DNA of 64,000 nt from Stenotrophomonas sp. BIGb0135 (GCF_024810105.1 NZ_JANUDX010000013.1:1-64000); one strand, 5' to 3'; shown: positions 1 through 8,825, numbered from the stretch's first letter. Translations and numbers: made by a program. The notes: a model not told the origin generated them from the sequence alone.

Positions 1-1
1 C

Positions 2-94
2 AACCCGGTCGCCATGGACGAAGGCCTGCGCTTCGCCATCCGCGAAGGCGGCCGTACCGTCGGCGCCGGCGTGGTCTCCAAGATCATCGCGTAA
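2..94 (+). CDS. tuf: Elongation factor Tu, C-terminal end (partial)
   Basis: Only the last 30 residues are in the window; the gene enters from the left edge. The visible peptide contains [19 protein letters not shown], the conserved end of EF-Tu domain 3. EF-Tu delivers aminoacyl-tRNA to the ribosome as a GTP complex. A tuf copy directly before rpsJ is the usual str/S10 arrangement in gammaproteobacteria. The reading frame ends at TAA 92-94 and is followed by a hairpin at 110-141, so it is probably the end of the upstream transcription unit. Confidence 0.95.
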   Translation, partial: NPVAMDEGLRFAIREGGRTVGAGVVSKIIA

Positions 95-109
95 TCTGTT
101 AGAATCTGC

Positions 110-141
110 GCCCCGATGTTGCCTGGGTAGGGCATCGGGGC
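110..141 (+). terminator. Hairpin after tuf, possible terminator
   Basis: A perfect 9-bp inverted repeat (GCCCCGATG and CATCGGGGC) encloses a 14-base loop 16 bases after the tuf stop. The following bases are GTAACC, so there is no U-run. It may be a weak or factor-dependent terminator, or an RNA-processing or stabilising stem. Confidence 0.4.
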
Positions 142-217
142 GTAACCAAACGGGAAAAGAGGCGCAGGACGCTCCTCGTGTTCCCCAGACCAGGAAGGGT
201 CGCGCCATTCAGGCAGT

Positions 218-238
218 GTCAACAGGTCCCCTGTTGAC
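218..238. promoter_or_regulatory. Palindrome overlapping the S10 promoter -35 box
   Basis: Arms GTCAACAGG (218-226) and CCTGTTGAC (230-238) are perfect 9-bp inverted repeats around TCC. The right arm contains the TTGAC of the S10 promoter -35 box. Such a placement is typical of a repressor or modulator operator, but no cognate regulator is known to me; it could also be a stem at the end of upstream readthrough RNA. Confidence 0.4.
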
Positions 239-263
239 CGCCGCGTTGTATGCGCGCTATACT
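234..263 (+). promoter_or_regulatory. Sigma-70 promoter of the S10 operon
   Basis: TTGACC (234-239) and TATACT (258-263) are separated by 18 bp, close to the sigma-70 consensus. Transcription would begin near 270, giving a leader of about 158 bases before rpsJ. No other equally good promoter is visible before the next ribosomal genes. Confidence 0.7.
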
Positions 264-270
264 TTTTGTC

Positions 271-427
271 TGGGCAGATCGGGAGACCGGTCTGCCTCGA
301 TTTTTGAGGTCTATGGAAAGATCTTGTCGCCGCACGGGAATGTGCGGCGTCCGCATTCAGGATATTCATGGGACAAGGCAACCCAGAGGCCTTGTCCGTC
401 GCTCTTTTAACGAAGGAACCCACCGTC
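271..427 (+). promoter_or_regulatory. S10 operon leader with three hairpins (L4-leader type)
   Basis: Three strong stems follow in order. The first (273-296) has a 10-bp stem with a GAGA tetraloop and is followed by TCGATTTTT. The second (328-349) has an 8-bp stem. The third (371-397) pairs GGACAAGGC with GCCTTGTCC and is followed within 14 bases by CTCTTTT. In E. coli and relatives, L4 protein binds the S10 leader and represses the operon by premature termination and blocked translation. The layout here fits that type, but L4 binding is inferred. Confidence 0.6.
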
Positions 428-739
428 ATGGCGGACCAAAAGATCCGGATTCGGCTGAAGGCGTTCGATCATCGTTTGATCGACCGTTCGGCCAGCGAGA
501 TCGTAGAAACGGCAAAGCGGACCGGCGCGCAAGTGCGTGGCCCGATCCCCCTGCCGACCAAGATCGAGCGTTACACCATTCTCGTTTCCCCGCACGTCGA
601 CAAGGACGCGCGTGACCAGTACGAGACCCGCACGCACAAGCGCGTGCTCGATATCGTTGACCCGAACGACAAGACCGTGGACGCGCTGATGAAGCTCGAA
701 CTGGCTGCCGGCGTCGACGTTCAGATCAAGCTGACCTGA
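428..739 (+). CDS. rpsJ: 30S ribosomal protein S10
   Basis: The 103-residue protein starts [15 protein letters not shown], the standard S10 N-terminus, and has the usual family length. S10 is a head protein of the small subunit and also acts with NusB as NusE in antitermination. The ATG at 428 is preferred over an in-frame ATG at 368 because the longer form reads through the third leader hairpin, and AAGGA lies 10 bases upstream of 428. It is the first gene of the S10 operon; rplC follows after 11 bases. Confidence 0.98.
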   Translation: MADQKIRIRLKAFDHRLIDRSASEIVETAKRTGAQVRGPIPLPTKIERYTILVSPHVDKDARDQYETRTHKRVLDIVDPNDKTVDALMKLELAAGVDVQIKLT

Positions 740-750
740 GGACTACGACC

Positions 751-1401
751 ATGACGAAGAAATATTCGTTGGGCTTCGTGGGCCGCAAGGCTGGCATGAG
801 CCGCGTGTTCACCGAAGATGGCCAGGCCATCCCGGTAACCCTGATTGAAGCCACCCCGAACCGCATCGCGCAGATCAAGACCGTCGAAGCCGACGGCTAC
901 AGCGCCGTGCAGGTGACCGTCGGTGCGCGTCGCGCTGCCCTGGTCAACAAGCCGGAAGCCGGTCACTTCGCCAAGGCGAAGGTCGACGCGGGTCGCGGCC
1001 TGTGGGAATTCCGCGTTGAAGACGCGCAGCTCGGCGATTTCGCCGTCGGCGGCGAAGTCAAGGCGGACATCTTTGAAGTTGGCCAGAAGGTCGACGTCCA
1101 GGGTGTCACCAAGGGTAAGGGCTTCCAGGGCACCATCAAGCGCTACAACTTCCGTATGGGCGATGCAACCCACGGTAACTCGCTGTCGCATCGCGCGCCG
1201 GGTTCCTTGGGCCAGCGCCAGACCCCGGGTCGCGTTTTCCCGGGTAAGAAGATGTCCGGCCACATGGGTTCGGTGCAGCAGAGCACCCAGAACCTTGAAG
1301 TGGTGAAGGTCGATGTCGAGCGTGGTCTGATCGCGATCCGTGGTGCCGTTCCGGGCGCAGCGGGTGGTGACGTGATCGTTCGTCCGGCTAGCAAGGCATA
1401 A
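751..1401 (+). CDS. rplC: 50S ribosomal protein L3
   Basis: The 216-residue protein nucleates 50S assembly near the peptidyl-transferase centre. The conserved central stretch with [10 protein letters not shown], then [16 protein letters not shown], is clear. The Gln in GSLGQ is the position methylated by PrmB in E. coli L3; modification here is inferred. The ATG is preceded by GAGGACT with good spacing. rplD follows almost immediately, as is normal for the S10 operon. Confidence 0.98.
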   Translation: MTKKYSLGFVGRKAGMSRVFTEDGQAIPVTLIEATPNRIAQIKTVEADGYSAVQVTVGARRAALVNKPEAGHFAKAKVDAGRGLWEFRVEDAQLGDFAVGGEVKADIFEVGQKVDVQGVTKGKGFQGTIKRYNFRMGDATHGNSLSHRAPGSLGQRQTPGRVFPGKKMSGHMGSVQQSTQNLEVVKVDVERGLIAIRGAVPGAAGGDVIVRPASKA

Positions 1402-1413
1402 GGAGAGATGACG

Positions 1414-2019
1414 ATGGAACTCGTTATCACGGGTAGCAACAACAAGGTCTCGGTCTCCGATGCCGTGTTCGGTCGCGATTTCAGCGAAGATCTGGTTCAC
1501 CAGGTCGTCGTTGCTTACCGCAACGCCGGTCGCGCCGGCACCAAGGCACAGAAGACTCGCTCTGAAGTGGCTGGTACCACCAAGAAGTCGAAGAAGCAGA
1601 AGGGCGGCGGCGCGCGTCATGGCGCACTGACGGCTCCGATCTTCGTCGGCGGCGGTGTCACCTTCGCGGCCAAGCCGCGCAGCTTCGAGCAGAAGGTCAA
1701 CCGTAAGCAGTACCGTGCAGCCATGTGCGCGATCCTGTCCGAGCTGAACCGCCAGGGCCGTCTGACGATCGTGGAGTCCTTCGATGTCGAAGCGACCAAC
1801 ACCAAGTCGTTGATCGCCAAGCTGGCCGGCCTGGAAGTGGGCAAGCGTCCGCTGATCGTCACCGAAGATGCTTCCGAGCACCTGTACCTGTCGGCGCGCA
1901 ACATTCCCTACGTGGAAGTGCGTGACGTGCAGGGCCTGGACCCGGTGTCGCTGGTCGGTGCCGACACGGTCGTCATCACCGCTGATGCGGTCAAGAAGGT
2001 CGAGGAGTGGCTGGCATGA
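1414..2019 (+). CDS. rplD: 50S ribosomal protein L4
   Basis: This 201-residue protein lines the exit tunnel through its long Lys/Gly-rich loop ([14 protein letters not shown], roughly residues 58-71) and is the expected autoregulator of this operon. Two in-frame ATGs lie at 1408 and 1414. AGGAG at 1401-1405 is only 2 bases from the first but 8 from the second, so the start giving [11 protein letters not shown] is chosen, as in other Xanthomonadaceae. Its stop overlaps the rplW start in ATGA, which implies translational coupling. Confidence 0.97.
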   Translation: MELVITGSNNKVSVSDAVFGRDFSEDLVHQVVVAYRNAGRAGTKAQKTRSEVAGTTKKSKKQKGGGARHGALTAPIFVGGGVTFAAKPRSFEQKVNRKQYRAAMCAILSELNRQGRLTIVESFDVEATNTKSLIAKLAGLEVGKRPLIVTEDASEHLYLSARNIPYVEVRDVQGLDPVSLVGADTVVITADAVKKVEEWLA

Positions 2020-2315
2020 GCGCCAACGAGAAAATCTTCAGCGTTCTTCGCGCTCCGCGAGTCTCCGAAAAGACCGCGCGCCTGCAGGAACATTCCAACC
2101 AGTATGTCTTCGAAGTCTCGAACGAAGCCACCAAGGCCGATGTAAAGGCCGCGGTTGAGCAGCTGTTCGACGTCAAGGTCGAGTCGGTCAACGTGCTGAA
2201 CGTGAAGGGCAAGAACAAGTCCTTCCGTAACCGCACCGGCCGCCGCGGCGATTGGCGCAAGGCGTACGTGCGTCTCGCCGATGGCCAGTCCATCGATGTA
2301 ACGGCCAAGGCCTGA
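2016..2315 (+). CDS. rplW: 50S ribosomal protein L23
   Basis: The 99-residue protein sits at the polypeptide exit and docks trigger factor and SRP. It starts [19 protein letters not shown] and ends SIDVTAKA, as in relatives. The ATG overlaps the rplD stop (ATGA), favouring this start over the in-frame upstream ATG at 2007. The basic loop with [15 protein letters not shown] is the extended part that reaches into the tunnel wall. Confidence 0.97.
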   Translation: MSANEKIFSVLRAPRVSEKTARLQEHSNQYVFEVSNEATKADVKAAVEQLFDVKVESVNVLNVKGKNKSFRNRTGRRGDWRKAYVRLADGQSIDVTAKA

Positions 2316-2325
2316 GGTACATCCC

Positions 2326-3153
2326 ATGCCATTGATGAAATTCAAGCCCACTTCCCCCGGCCGCCGTTCGGCCGTGCGCGTGGTTACGCCCGATCTGCAC
2401 AAGGGCGCACCGCACGCAGCGTTGCTGGAGCCGCAGAGCAAGTCCGGTGGTCGTAACCACCACGGCCGCATCACCACCCGTCACGTTGGTGGTGGCCACA
2501 AGCAGCACTACCGTGTCATCGACTTCAAGCGCAACAAGGAAGGCATTCCGGCGCGCGTGGAACGCATCGAATACGATCCGAACCGCACCGCCCATATCGC
2601 CCTGCTGTGCTACGTCGACGGCGAGCGCCGCTACATCATCGCACCGAAGGGCCTGAAGGCCGGTGACCAGGTGATCGCGGGTTCGGATGCGCCGATCAAG
2701 ACCGGCAACACCCTGCCGCTGCGCAACATCCCGGTCGGTACCACTGTCCACGGCATCGAACTGAAGCCGGGCAAGGGTGCCCAGATCGCGCGTGCCGCCG
2801 GCGCTGCCGTGCAGCTCGTCGCTCGTGAAGGCATCTACGCCACCCTGCGCCTGCGCTCGGGTGAAATGCGCAAGGTGCCGGTCGAGTGCCGCGCCACCAT
2901 CGGTGAAGTCGGTAACGACGAGCACAACCTGGAAAAGCTGGGCAAGGCTGGCGCGAAGCGCTGGCGCGGTGTCCGCCCGACCGTTCGTGGTGCTGCCATG
3001 AACCCGGTTGACCACCCGCACGGTGGTGGTGAGGCGAAGGCCGGCCAGGGTAATCCGCATCCGGTCACCCCGTGGGGTGTCCCGACCAAGGGTTACAAGA
3101 CGCGCAAGAACAAGCGCACCCAGCAATTCATCGTCCGCGATCGTAGGGGCTAA
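2326..3153 (+). CDS. rplB: 50S ribosomal protein L2
   Basis: The 275-residue protein is essential for subunit association and peptidyl transfer. The signature [11 protein letters not shown], whose His corresponds to E. coli His229, is present near residue 226, and the C-terminus is Lys/Arg-rich ([11 protein letters not shown]). The length matches the family. It is separated by 10 bases from rplW and 6 from rpsS in the same operon. Confidence 0.98.
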   Translation: MPLMKFKPTSPGRRSAVRVVTPDLHKGAPHAALLEPQSKSGGRNHHGRITTRHVGGGHKQHYRVIDFKRNKEGIPARVERIEYDPNRTAHIALLCYVDGERRYIIAPKGLKAGDQVIAGSDAPIKTGNTLPLRNIPVGTTVHGIELKPGKGAQIARAAGAAVQLVAREGIYATLRLRSGEMRKVPVECRATIGEVGNDEHNLEKLGKAGAKRWRGVRPTVRGAAMNPVDHPHGGGEAKAGQGNPHPVTPWGVPTKGYKTRKNKRTQQFIVRDRRG

Positions 3154-3159
3154 TCGACC

Positions 3160-3429
3160 ATGGCACGTTCACTCAAGAAGGGCCCGTTCGTCGATCACCA
3201 CCTCGTCAAGAAGGTGGAGGCCGCTGCGGGTAGCAAGAAGCCGATCAAGACCTGGTCGCGCCGTTCGATGATCCTGCCGGAAATGGTAGGCATCACCATC
3301 GCCGTTCATAACGGTAAGAACCACGTTCCGGTGCTCGTCAACGAGAACATGGTCGGCCACAAGCTCGGCGAATTTGCCATCACCCGGACCTTCAAGGGCC
3401 ACGGTGGTGACAAGAAGTCGGGCAAGTAA
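3160..3429 (+). CDS. rpsS: 30S ribosomal protein S19
   Basis: The 89-residue protein begins [15 protein letters not shown], a nearly invariant S19 N-terminus, and contains [15 protein letters not shown]. It forms a complex with S13 in the 30S head. The length is normal. The stop TAA is immediately followed by the AGGAG of rplV. Confidence 0.98.
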   Translation: MARSLKKGPFVDHHLVKKVEAAAGSKKPIKTWSRRSMILPEMVGITIAVHNGKNHVPVLVNENMVGHKLGEFAITRTFKGHGGDKKSGK

Positions 3430-3441
3430 GGAGAGATGACA

Positions 3442-3777
3442 ATGGAAGCGAAAGCAATCCTGCGCTCCGCGCGCATCTCTGCGCAGAAAGCCCGCCTGGT
3501 CGCTGACCAGGTGCGCGGCCTGCCGGCCGAGCGTGCGGTCAACCTGCTGAAGTTTTCGGACAAGAAGGCTGCCCACCTGATCAAGAAGGTGGTGGAGTCG
3601 GCTATTGCAAATGCCGAAAACAACCAGGGCGCCGACGTCGACGAGCTGAAGGTTCAGACCATCATGGTAGATGAAGGTCCGACCCTGAAGCGTTTCATGG
3701 CGCGGGCGAAAGGCCGCGGCACCCGCATCCTCAAGCGCACCAGCCACATCACTGTGGTTGTGGGCGCCGGCAAGTAA
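3442..3777 (+). CDS. rplV: 50S ribosomal protein L22
   Basis: The 111-residue protein has the long beta-hairpin that enters the exit tunnel ([18 protein letters not shown]), the site of macrolide-resistance mutations in other bacteria. As in rplD, two ATGs follow one AGGAG: the one at 3442 has 8-base spacing and the one at 3436 only 2, so [11 protein letters not shown] is taken as the N-terminus. The Shine-Dalgarno/start segment is almost identical to that of rplD. Confidence 0.97.
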   Translation: MEAKAILRSARISAQKARLVADQVRGLPAERAVNLLKFSDKKAAHLIKKVVESAIANAENNQGADVDELKVQTIMVDEGPTLKRFMARAKGRGTRILKRTSHITVVVGAGK

Positions 3778-3794
3778 GCGGAAAGGAAAACACC

Positions 3795-4526
3795 ATGGGT
3801 CATAAAGTTCATCCGATTGGTATCCGCCTCGGCATTTCCAAGGACTGGAACTCCAAGTGGTACGCCAACAAGGCCGAGTTTGCTGGTTACCTGGCAGCCG
3901 ACCTGAAGGTGCGGGAAATGCTGCGCAAGAAGCTTGCGCAGGCCGGCATCAGCAAGATCCTTATCGAGCGTCCGGCCAAGACCGCTCGCGTGACGATCCA
4001 CACCGCCCGTCCGGGCGTGGTGATCGGCAAGCGCGGTGAGGACATCGAGAAGCTGCGCAAGGAAGTGAGCGAAATGATGGGCGTCCCGGCGCACATCAAC
4101 GTCACCGAAGTGCGCAAGCCCGAGCTGGACGCGCAGCTGGTCGCCGAGTCGATCGCGCAGCAGCTGGAGCGTCGCATCATGTTCCGCCGTGCAATGAAGC
4201 GCTCGGTCGGCAACGCGATGCGCCTCGGTGCCCTGGGCATCAAGGTCAACGTCGGTGGCCGCTTGAACGGTGCTGAAATCGCCCGTTCGGAGTGGTACCG
4301 CGAAGGCCGCGTGCCGCTGCACACGCTGCGTGCCGACATCGACTATGGCTTCGCTGAAGCCAAGACGACCTACGGCATCATCGGCATCAAGGTCTGGATC
4401 TACAAGGGCGAGGTTTTCGATTTCTCCCAGGTTGGCCAGGAAAAGCAGGACGATTCCCCGCGTAACGATCGTAACGATCGCGGCGACCGTGGTGACCGTC
4501 AGCGCCCGGCCCGTGAAGCGAGGTAA
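3795..4526 (+). CDS. rpsC: 30S ribosomal protein S3
   Basis: The 243-residue protein forms the mRNA entry site. A KH-domain GXXG loop is visible in [17 protein letters not shown] (about residues 75-91). The C-terminal 25 residues are a low-complexity tail rich in Arg, Asp and Asn ([13 protein letters not shown]), an extension typical of Xanthomonadaceae and of unknown function. The gene sits 17 bases after rplV and 5 before rplP. Confidence 0.98.
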   Translation: MGHKVHPIGIRLGISKDWNSKWYANKAEFAGYLAADLKVREMLRKKLAQAGISKILIERPAKTARVTIHTARPGVVIGKRGEDIEKLRKEVSEMMGVPAHINVTEVRKPELDAQLVAESIAQQLERRIMFRRAMKRSVGNAMRLGALGIKVNVGGRLNGAEIARSEWYREGRVPLHTLRADIDYGFAEAKTTYGIIGIKVWIYKGEVFDFSQVGQEKQDDSPRNDRNDRGDRGDRQRPAREAR

Positions 4527-4531
4527 CGACA

Positions 4532-4945
4532 ATGTTGCAACCCAAGCGAACCAAGTACCGCAAGGTACACAAGGGCCGTAACGATGGCCTGAGCTGGAGC
4601 GCCAACGCTGTCAGCTTCGGCGAGTACGGCCTGAAGGCAACCGCCCACGGTCAGCTGACCGCGCGTCAGATCGAAGCGGCCCGCCGCTCGATCAGCCGCT
4701 ACGTCAAGCGCGGTGGCAAGATGTGGATCCGAGTGTTCCCCGACAAGCCGATCACCAAGAAGCCCATCGAAGTCCGAATGGGTTCTGGTAAGGGCAACGT
4801 GGAATACTGGGTCGCCCAGATCCAGCCCGGCCGCATGATCTATGAAATTGAAGGTGTGGGTGAAGACGTGGCTCGCGAGGCGTTCCGCCTGGCGGCTGCC
4901 AAGCTCTCCGTGACCACCACCTTCGTGACCCGGACGGTGATGTAA
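4532..4945 (+). CDS. rplP: 50S ribosomal protein L16
   Basis: The 137-residue protein helps form the A-site region of the 50S subunit. [17 protein letters not shown] at the start and [21 protein letters not shown] in the middle are characteristic. The length is standard. Its stop codon shares bases with the rpmC start (TAATG), so the two genes are translationally coupled. Confidence 0.98.
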   Translation: MLQPKRTKYRKVHKGRNDGLSWSANAVSFGEYGLKATAHGQLTARQIEAARRSISRYVKRGGKMWIRVFPDKPITKKPIEVRMGSGKGNVEYWVAQIQPGRMIYEIEGVGEDVAREAFRLAAAKLSVTTTFVTRTVM

Positions 4946-5130
4946 TGGATATCAAACAACTTCGCGAAAAGTCGGCTGACGATCTGAAGGCCCACCTGAC
5001 CGATCTGCGTAAGGAGCAGTTCTCGCTCCGTATGCAGCAGGTTACCGGCCAGCTGCCGAAGACTCACGAAACCCGCCGGGTCCGCCGCGAGATTGCTCGC
5101 GTCAAGACCCTGCTCGGCAGCACCAAGTAA
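4945..5130 (+). CDS. rpmC: 50S ribosomal protein L29
   Basis: The small 61-residue, mostly helical protein binds near the tunnel exit and contacts L23. It begins [18 protein letters not shown] and has the conserved [12 protein letters not shown] segment. The start ATG overlaps the rplP stop by one base. The following rpsQ Shine-Dalgarno AAGGA includes the last bases of the rpmC stop codon. Confidence 0.97.
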   Translation: MDIKQLREKSADDLKAHLTDLRKEQFSLRMQQVTGQLPKTHETRRVRREIARVKTLLGSTK

Positions 5131-5141
5131 GGATGGCCGCG

Positions 5142-5411
5142 ATGAGCGACAATACTGAAAACAAGACGCTGCGCACGGTCGAAGGCCGTGTCGTCAGCAA
5201 CAAGATGGACAAGACGGTCACCGTGTTGGTGGAGCGCCTGGTCAAGCACGCCCTGTACGGCAAGTACATCAAGCGTTCGACCAAGCTGCACGCACACGAC
5301 GCCGACAATGCCTGCAACGAAGGCGATGTCGTCCGCGTGACCGAGATTGCTCCGATGTCCAAGACCAAGAACTGGCGCGTGGTGGAAGTCATCACGCGTG
5401 CGGCTGAATAA
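5142..5411 (+). CDS. rpsQ: 30S ribosomal protein S17
   Basis: The 89-residue OB-fold protein is a primary 16S rRNA binder. The core [19 protein letters not shown] and [15 protein letters not shown] are clear. The ATG at 5142 is preferred over an in-frame ATG at 5133 because AAGGA occupies 5129-5133, leaving proper spacing only for 5142; [12 protein letters not shown] also matches relatives. It lies between rpmC and rplN as expected. Confidence 0.96.
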   Translation: MSDNTENKTLRTVEGRVVSNKMDKTVTVLVERLVKHALYGKYIKRSTKLHAHDADNACNEGDVVRVTEIAPMSKTKNWRVVEVITRAAE

Positions 5412-5424
5412 GGAGATCTGAATC

Positions 5425-5793
5425 ATGATCCAGATGCAGAGCTACCTCGAGGTCGCGGACAATTCCGGTGCCAAGGAAGTGATGTGCATCAAGGTGCTGG
5501 GCGGCTCCAAGCGTCGCTACGCCCACATCGGTGACATCATCAAGGTCACCGTGAAGGATGCGATCCCGCGCGGCAAGGTCAAGAAGGGTGAAGTGTTCGA
5601 CGCCGTCGTGGTGCGTACCCGCAAGGGTGTGCGTCGCGCCGACGGCTCGCTGATCCGTTTCGACGCCAACGCTGCCGTCCTGCTCAACAACAAGCAAGAG
5701 CCGATCGGCACCCGCATCTTCGGACCGGTGACGCGTGAACTTCGTACCGAGAAGTTCATGAAGATCGTCTCGCTCGCTCCCGAAGTGCTGTGA
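5425..5793 (+). CDS. rplN: 50S ribosomal protein L14
   Basis: The 122-residue protein starts [19 protein letters not shown], the universal L14 N-terminus, and ends LAPEVL. It forms an inter-subunit bridge with 16S rRNA and is the target of RsfS silencing in other bacteria. AGGAG at 5411-5415 gives a good ribosome binding site. It is classically the first gene of the spc operon; no promoter is visible in the 13-base gap, so it is probably cotranscribed with the S10 genes. Confidence 0.98.
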   Translation: MIQMQSYLEVADNSGAKEVMCIKVLGGSKRRYAHIGDIIKVTVKDAIPRGKVKKGEVFDAVVVRTRKGVRRADGSLIRFDANAAVLLNNKQEPIGTRIFGPVTRELRTEKFMKIVSLAPEVL

Positions 5794-5809
5794 GCGACAG
5801 GAGATAATC

Positions 5810-6127
5810 ATGGCTAACCGTATCAAGAAGGGCGACCAGGTCGTCGTCAACACCGGCAAGGACAAGGGCAAGCAGGGCGAAGTCGTCCGCGTCGACGGCG
5901 ATCGTGTGATCGTCGCCAACGTGAACATCGTCAAGCGCCACACCAAGCCGAACCCGCAGGCAGGCGTTGCCGGCGGCGTGGTCGAGCGTGAAGCGTCGAT
6001 CCATATCTCCAACGTGAACGTGCTCAACCCGGCTTCGGGCAAGGGCGAACGCGTTGGTTTCAAGGTGCTGGAGGATGGACGCAAACTGCGTGTGTTCCGC
6101 TCCAGCGGTGAGGCGCTCGACGCCTGA
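5810..6127 (+). CDS. rplX: 50S ribosomal protein L24
   Basis: The 105-residue protein carries an N-terminal KOW motif ([19 protein letters not shown]) and is one of two assembly initiators of the 50S subunit. [18 protein letters not shown] is the conserved loop. The length is normal. AGGAG lies just upstream of the start and rplE follows after 10 bases. Confidence 0.97.
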   Translation: MANRIKKGDQVVVNTGKDKGKQGEVVRVDGDRVIVANVNIVKRHTKPNPQAGVAGGVVEREASIHISNVNVLNPASGKGERVGFKVLEDGRKLRVFRSSGEALDA

Positions 6128-6137
6128 GGATGCGCTG

Positions 6138-6680
6138 ATGAATACCCGTCTCGAAAAGTTCTACAAGGAAGAAGTGGTGCCGGCGCTGATGAAGCAGTTC
6201 GGCTACACCAATCCGATGCAGGTTCCGAAGCTGGTCAAGGTCACCCTGAACATGGGTGTCGGCGAAGCAGCCACGAACAAGAAGATCCTGGAAAACGCCG
6301 TCGCCGACATGGCCAAGGTCTCCGGCCAGAAGCCGATCGTGACCAAGTCCCGCGTCTCGGTGGCGTCGTTCAAGATCCGCGATGGTTGGCCGATCGGCTG
6401 CAAGACCACGCTGCGTCGTGAAAAGATGTATGAGTTCCTGGATCGCCTGATCAACATCTCGCTGCCGCGCGTGCGCGACTTCCGTGGTGTCTCGGGTCGT
6501 TCCTTCGACGGTCGCGGCAACTTCAACATGGGTGTGAAGGAACAGATCATCTTCCCGGAAATCGACTTCGACGCTGTCGACGCGATCCGCGGCATGGATA
6601 TCGCCATCACCACCACCGCCAAGACCGATGCGGAAGCGAAGGCGCTGCTGGCAGCGTTCAAGTTCCCGTTCCGTAACTGA
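6138..6680 (+). CDS. rplE: 50S ribosomal protein L5
   Basis: The 180-residue protein binds 5S rRNA and contacts the P-site t[20 protein letters not shown] and the central [19 protein letters not shown] and [14 protein letters not shown] motifs are typical. The in-frame codons upstream from 6054 lie inside rplX in another frame and are not used; the ATG at 6138 gives the normal length. In E. coli the S8 repressor site is at the start of rplE; no obvious equivalent was identified here. Confidence 0.97.
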   Translation: MNTRLEKFYKEEVVPALMKQFGYTNPMQVPKLVKVTLNMGVGEAATNKKILENAVADMAKVSGQKPIVTKSRVSVASFKIRDGWPIGCKTTLRREKMYEFLDRLINISLPRVRDFRGVSGRSFDGRGNFNMGVKEQIIFPEIDFDAVDAIRGMDIAITTTAKTDAEAKALLAAFKFPFRN

Positions 6681-6698
6681 TACGTCGAGGAATCCGAA

Positions 6699-7004
6699 AT
6701 GGCAAAGACCTCCATGGTCAACCGCGACCTGAAGCGCGCCAAGCTGGCCGTCAAGTTCGCTGGTAAGCGTGAAGAGCTGAAGAAGATCATCTCCAGCACG
6801 ACCGCTTCGTACGACGAAAAGGCTGACGCCGTAGTCAAGCTGCAGAAGCTGCCGCGCGATTCGTCGCCGAGCCGCCACCGCAACCGCTGCGAACTGTCCG
6901 GCCGCCCGCGTGGCGTCTACAGCAAGTTCGGCCTCGGCCGCAACAAGCTGCGCGAAGCCACCATGCGTGGTGACGTGCCGGGCCTGCGCAAGGCCAGCTG
7001 GTAA
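6699..7004 (+). CDS. rpsN: 30S ribosomal protein S14 (zinc-free form)
   Basis: The 101-residue protein is the long form of S14 that lacks the CxxC zinc motif; only one Cys is present ([13 protein letters not shown]). The C-terminus [19 protein letters not shown] is diagnostic. It is a 30S head protein near S3 and S10. It is followed by an unusual 263-base gap before rpsH with a strong hairpin and a terminator-like element. Confidence 0.98.
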   Translation: MAKTSMVNRDLKRAKLAVKFAGKREELKKIISSTTASYDEKADAVVKLQKLPRDSSPSRHRNRCELSGRPRGVYSKFGLGRNKLREATMRGDVPGLRKASW

Positions 7005-7020
7005 GGGATTCGTCCCGGAA

Positions 7021-7051
7021 CCTGCCCCGCATCCCCTGGGTGCGGGGCAGG
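7021..7051 (+). other. GC-rich hairpin downstream of rpsN
   Basis: CCTGCCCCGCA and TGCGGGGCAGG form a perfect 11-bp stem with a 9-base loop, 16 bases after the rpsN stop. No U-run follows. It may be a processing or stability stem, and it stands 37 bases before a second, terminator-like hairpin. Confidence 0.55.
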
Positions 7052-7087
7052 GGGACCGACCGGTTCATTCAGGTTTGTCCCCAATTG

Positions 7088-7116
7088 AAGAGTCCGGCGC
7101 AAGTCGGGCTCTTTTT
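7088..7116 (+). terminator. Terminator-like hairpin inside the spc operon
   Basis: AGAGTCCGG pairs with TCGGGCTCT (two wobble pairs) around CGCAAG, and TTTTT follows directly. This looks like a modest intrinsic terminator or attenuator between rpsN and rpsH. It would partly separate rpsH-rplO-secY from the upstream genes. Confidence 0.55.
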
Positions 7117-7120
7117 GCCG

Positions 7121-7126
7121 TATACT
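7121..7126 (+). promoter_or_regulatory. Possible -10 box for an internal promoter before rpsH
   Basis: TATACT lies four bases after the terminator-like U-run, identical to the -10 box of the S10 promoter. No convincing -35 sits 16-18 bp upstream, so the promoter is uncertain. Initiation here would give a leader of about 135 bases before rpsH. Confidence 0.3.
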
Positions 7127-7267
7127 CCCGCGTCTTGCCTTTTCACAGGGGCGGGCGCCGGGCGGGCCATCGGCCTGCAGATCACAATGTGAAGGGTACT
7201 GGCCCATCCCAGGAACACAGCAAGATTTTCGCGAAAGCGGATATCGGTGCACTCAAAGGTATCGACT

Positions 7268-7666
7268 ATGAGCATGACTGATCCCATCGCCGACCTGCTG
7301 GTACGCATCAAGAATGCGGCCGCGGTTGGCAAGCAGACGGTGAAGGCACCGTCCTCCAAGATCAAGGTTGCAATCGCAGAAGTGTTGAAGGCCGAAGGCT
7401 ACATCACCGACCTGCGCGTCACCAAGATCGAGAACAACAAGGCCGAGCTTGAAATCGTCCTGAAGTATTTCGAAGGCAAGCCGGTCATCGAGACCCTGAA
7501 GCGCTTCTCGCGTTCGGGTCTGCGCCAGTACCGTGGCAAGTCCGAGCTGCCGAAGGTCCTCAACGGCCTGGGCATCTCCATCATCTCCACCTCCAAGGGC
7601 ATCATGACTGATGCGCAGGCGCGCCAGTTGGGCGTCGGCGGCGAAGTCCTGTGCTTCGTGGCCTAA
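7268..7666 (+). CDS. rpsH: 30S ribosomal protein S8
   Basis: The 132-residue protein binds the central 16S domain and represses the spc operon in E. coli. [17 protein letters not shown] is the standard start; the C-terminal [20 protein letters not shown] matches the RNA-binding end. An upstream in-frame ATG at 7247 adds residues absent from the family, so 7268 with AAAGG upstream is chosen. rplF follows after 18 bases. Confidence 0.97.
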   Translation: MSMTDPIADLLVRIKNAAAVGKQTVKAPSSKIKVAIAEVLKAEGYITDLRVTKIENNKAELEIVLKYFEGKPVIETLKRFSRSGLRQYRGKSELPKVLNGLGISIISTSKGIMTDAQARQLGVGGEVLCFVA

Positions 7667-7684
7667 GGCGAGAAGGAAACTACT

Positions 7685-8212
7685 ATGTCCCGCGTAGCCA
7701 AGAAGCCGGTCAACCTGCCCAAGGGCGTTGAACTGAACATCCAGCCTGACTCCGTCAGCGTGAAGGGCCCGAAGGGCACCCTGTCGCTGCCGAAGGTCGC
7801 TGGCGTTGAAATCACCATCGAGAACGGCGTTGCCAACCTGGCTGCCAACGATCCGTCGCTGACCGCCCTCACCGGCACCGTCCGCGCGATCCTGGCCAAC
7901 ATGGTCCACGGCGTCACCGAAGGCTTCGAGCGCAAGCTCGAGCTGGTCGGCGTCGGTTACCGTGCCGCCATGCAGGGCAAGGACCTGAACCTGTCGCTGG
8001 GTTTCTCGCACCCGGTCCTGTTCGTGGCGCCGGAAGGCATCACCCTGTCGACCCCGACCCAGACCGAAATCCTGGTCCAGGGCACCGACAAGCAGCGCGT
8101 TGGTGAAGTGGCAGCCAAGATCCGTGGCTTCCGTCCGCCGGAGCCCTACAAGGGCAAGGGTGTGAAGTACGCCGGCGAAGTCATCATTCGTAAGGAAGCC
8201 AAGAAGGCCTAA
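7685..8212 (+). CDS. rplF: 50S ribosomal protein L6
   Basis: The 175-residue protein has two similar alpha/beta domains and lies near the factor-binding site. [16 protein letters not shown] at the start and [17 protein letters not shown] near the end (residues about 152-168) are signature sequences. It is followed by a 95-base gap before rplR, longer than in E. coli. Confidence 0.98.
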   Translation: MSRVAKKPVNLPKGVELNIQPDSVSVKGPKGTLSLPKVAGVEITIENGVANLAANDPSLTALTGTVRAILANMVHGVTEGFERKLELVGVGYRAAMQGKDLNLSLGFSHPVLFVAPEGITLSTPTQTEILVQGTDKQRVGEVAAKIRGFRPPEPYKGKGVKYAGEVIIRKEAKKA

Positions 8213-8307
8213 TCAGGCGCGGGAACTTCCATGGGCGCCTGGCCTTCACCGGTCGGGCGTCTCAAAGCAAACGCCCGCTTCACTTCAGCTTTCAAGGAAC
8301 TCAAATC

Positions 8308-8667
8308 ATGAGCATCAACAAGAACATCGCCCGCCTGCGTCGCGCCAAGTCGACCCGTGCACACATCCGCGTTCTCGGCGTGCCGCGTCTGTCGGTGCTG
8401 CGCACCGGTCAGCACCTGTACGCCCAGGTCTTCACCGCCGATGGCTCCAAGGTGCTGGCCGCTGCCAACACCACCCAGGCCGACGTCAAGGAAGGCCTGA
8501 AGAACGGCAAGAACAGCGACGCCGCCGCCAAGGTGGGCAAGCTGGTCGCCGAGCGCGCCAAGGCTGCGGGCATCGAGAAGGTCGCTTTCGACCGCTCGGG
8601 CTACCGCTACCACGGCCGCATCAAGGCACTGGCCGATGCAGCCCGCGAAGGCGGCCTGCAGTTCTAA
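8308..8667 (+). CDS. rplR: 50S ribosomal protein L18
   Basis: The 119-residue protein binds 5S rRNA. It has the basic N-terminus ([17 protein letters not shown]) and the C-terminal [20 protein letters not shown] signature. AAGGAAC provides the ribosome binding site. A perfect hairpin starts seven bases after its stop, and rpsE begins 158 bases later. Confidence 0.98.
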   Translation: MSINKNIARLRRAKSTRAHIRVLGVPRLSVLRTGQHLYAQVFTADGSKVLAAANTTQADVKEGLKNGKNSDAAAKVGKLVAERAKAAGIEKVAFDRSGYRYHGRIKALADAAREGGLQF

Positions 8668-8674
8668 GGGATAA

Positions 8675-8699
8675 GGAAACGGGGCAGGTCCCCGTTTCC
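8675..8699 (+). other. Perfect hairpin between rplR and rpsE
   Basis: GGAAACGGGG and CCCCGTTTCC form a 10-bp stem with a 5-base loop. GCCTGCC follows, so there is no U-run. In an operon that must be transcribed through, this is more likely an RNA-processing or stability stem, or a pause site, than a terminator. Confidence 0.5.
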
Positions 8700-8825
8700 G
8701 CCTGCCTGCCGGCGTGGGTTGCGCCGGGCGACGTCCTTCTTCTGCAAGGCCGATCGAAACACCGCACCACTTCACAGCTATAAGCGGCCCCGAGCCGTAC
8801 ATACCCAATCAATCAAGGAATCAAC

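Noticed and set aside
216..615. Small plus-strand frames in the S10 leader
   Set aside because: They overlap promoter, leader hairpins and rpsJ in another frame and have no ribosome site. No leader-peptide pattern was seen.
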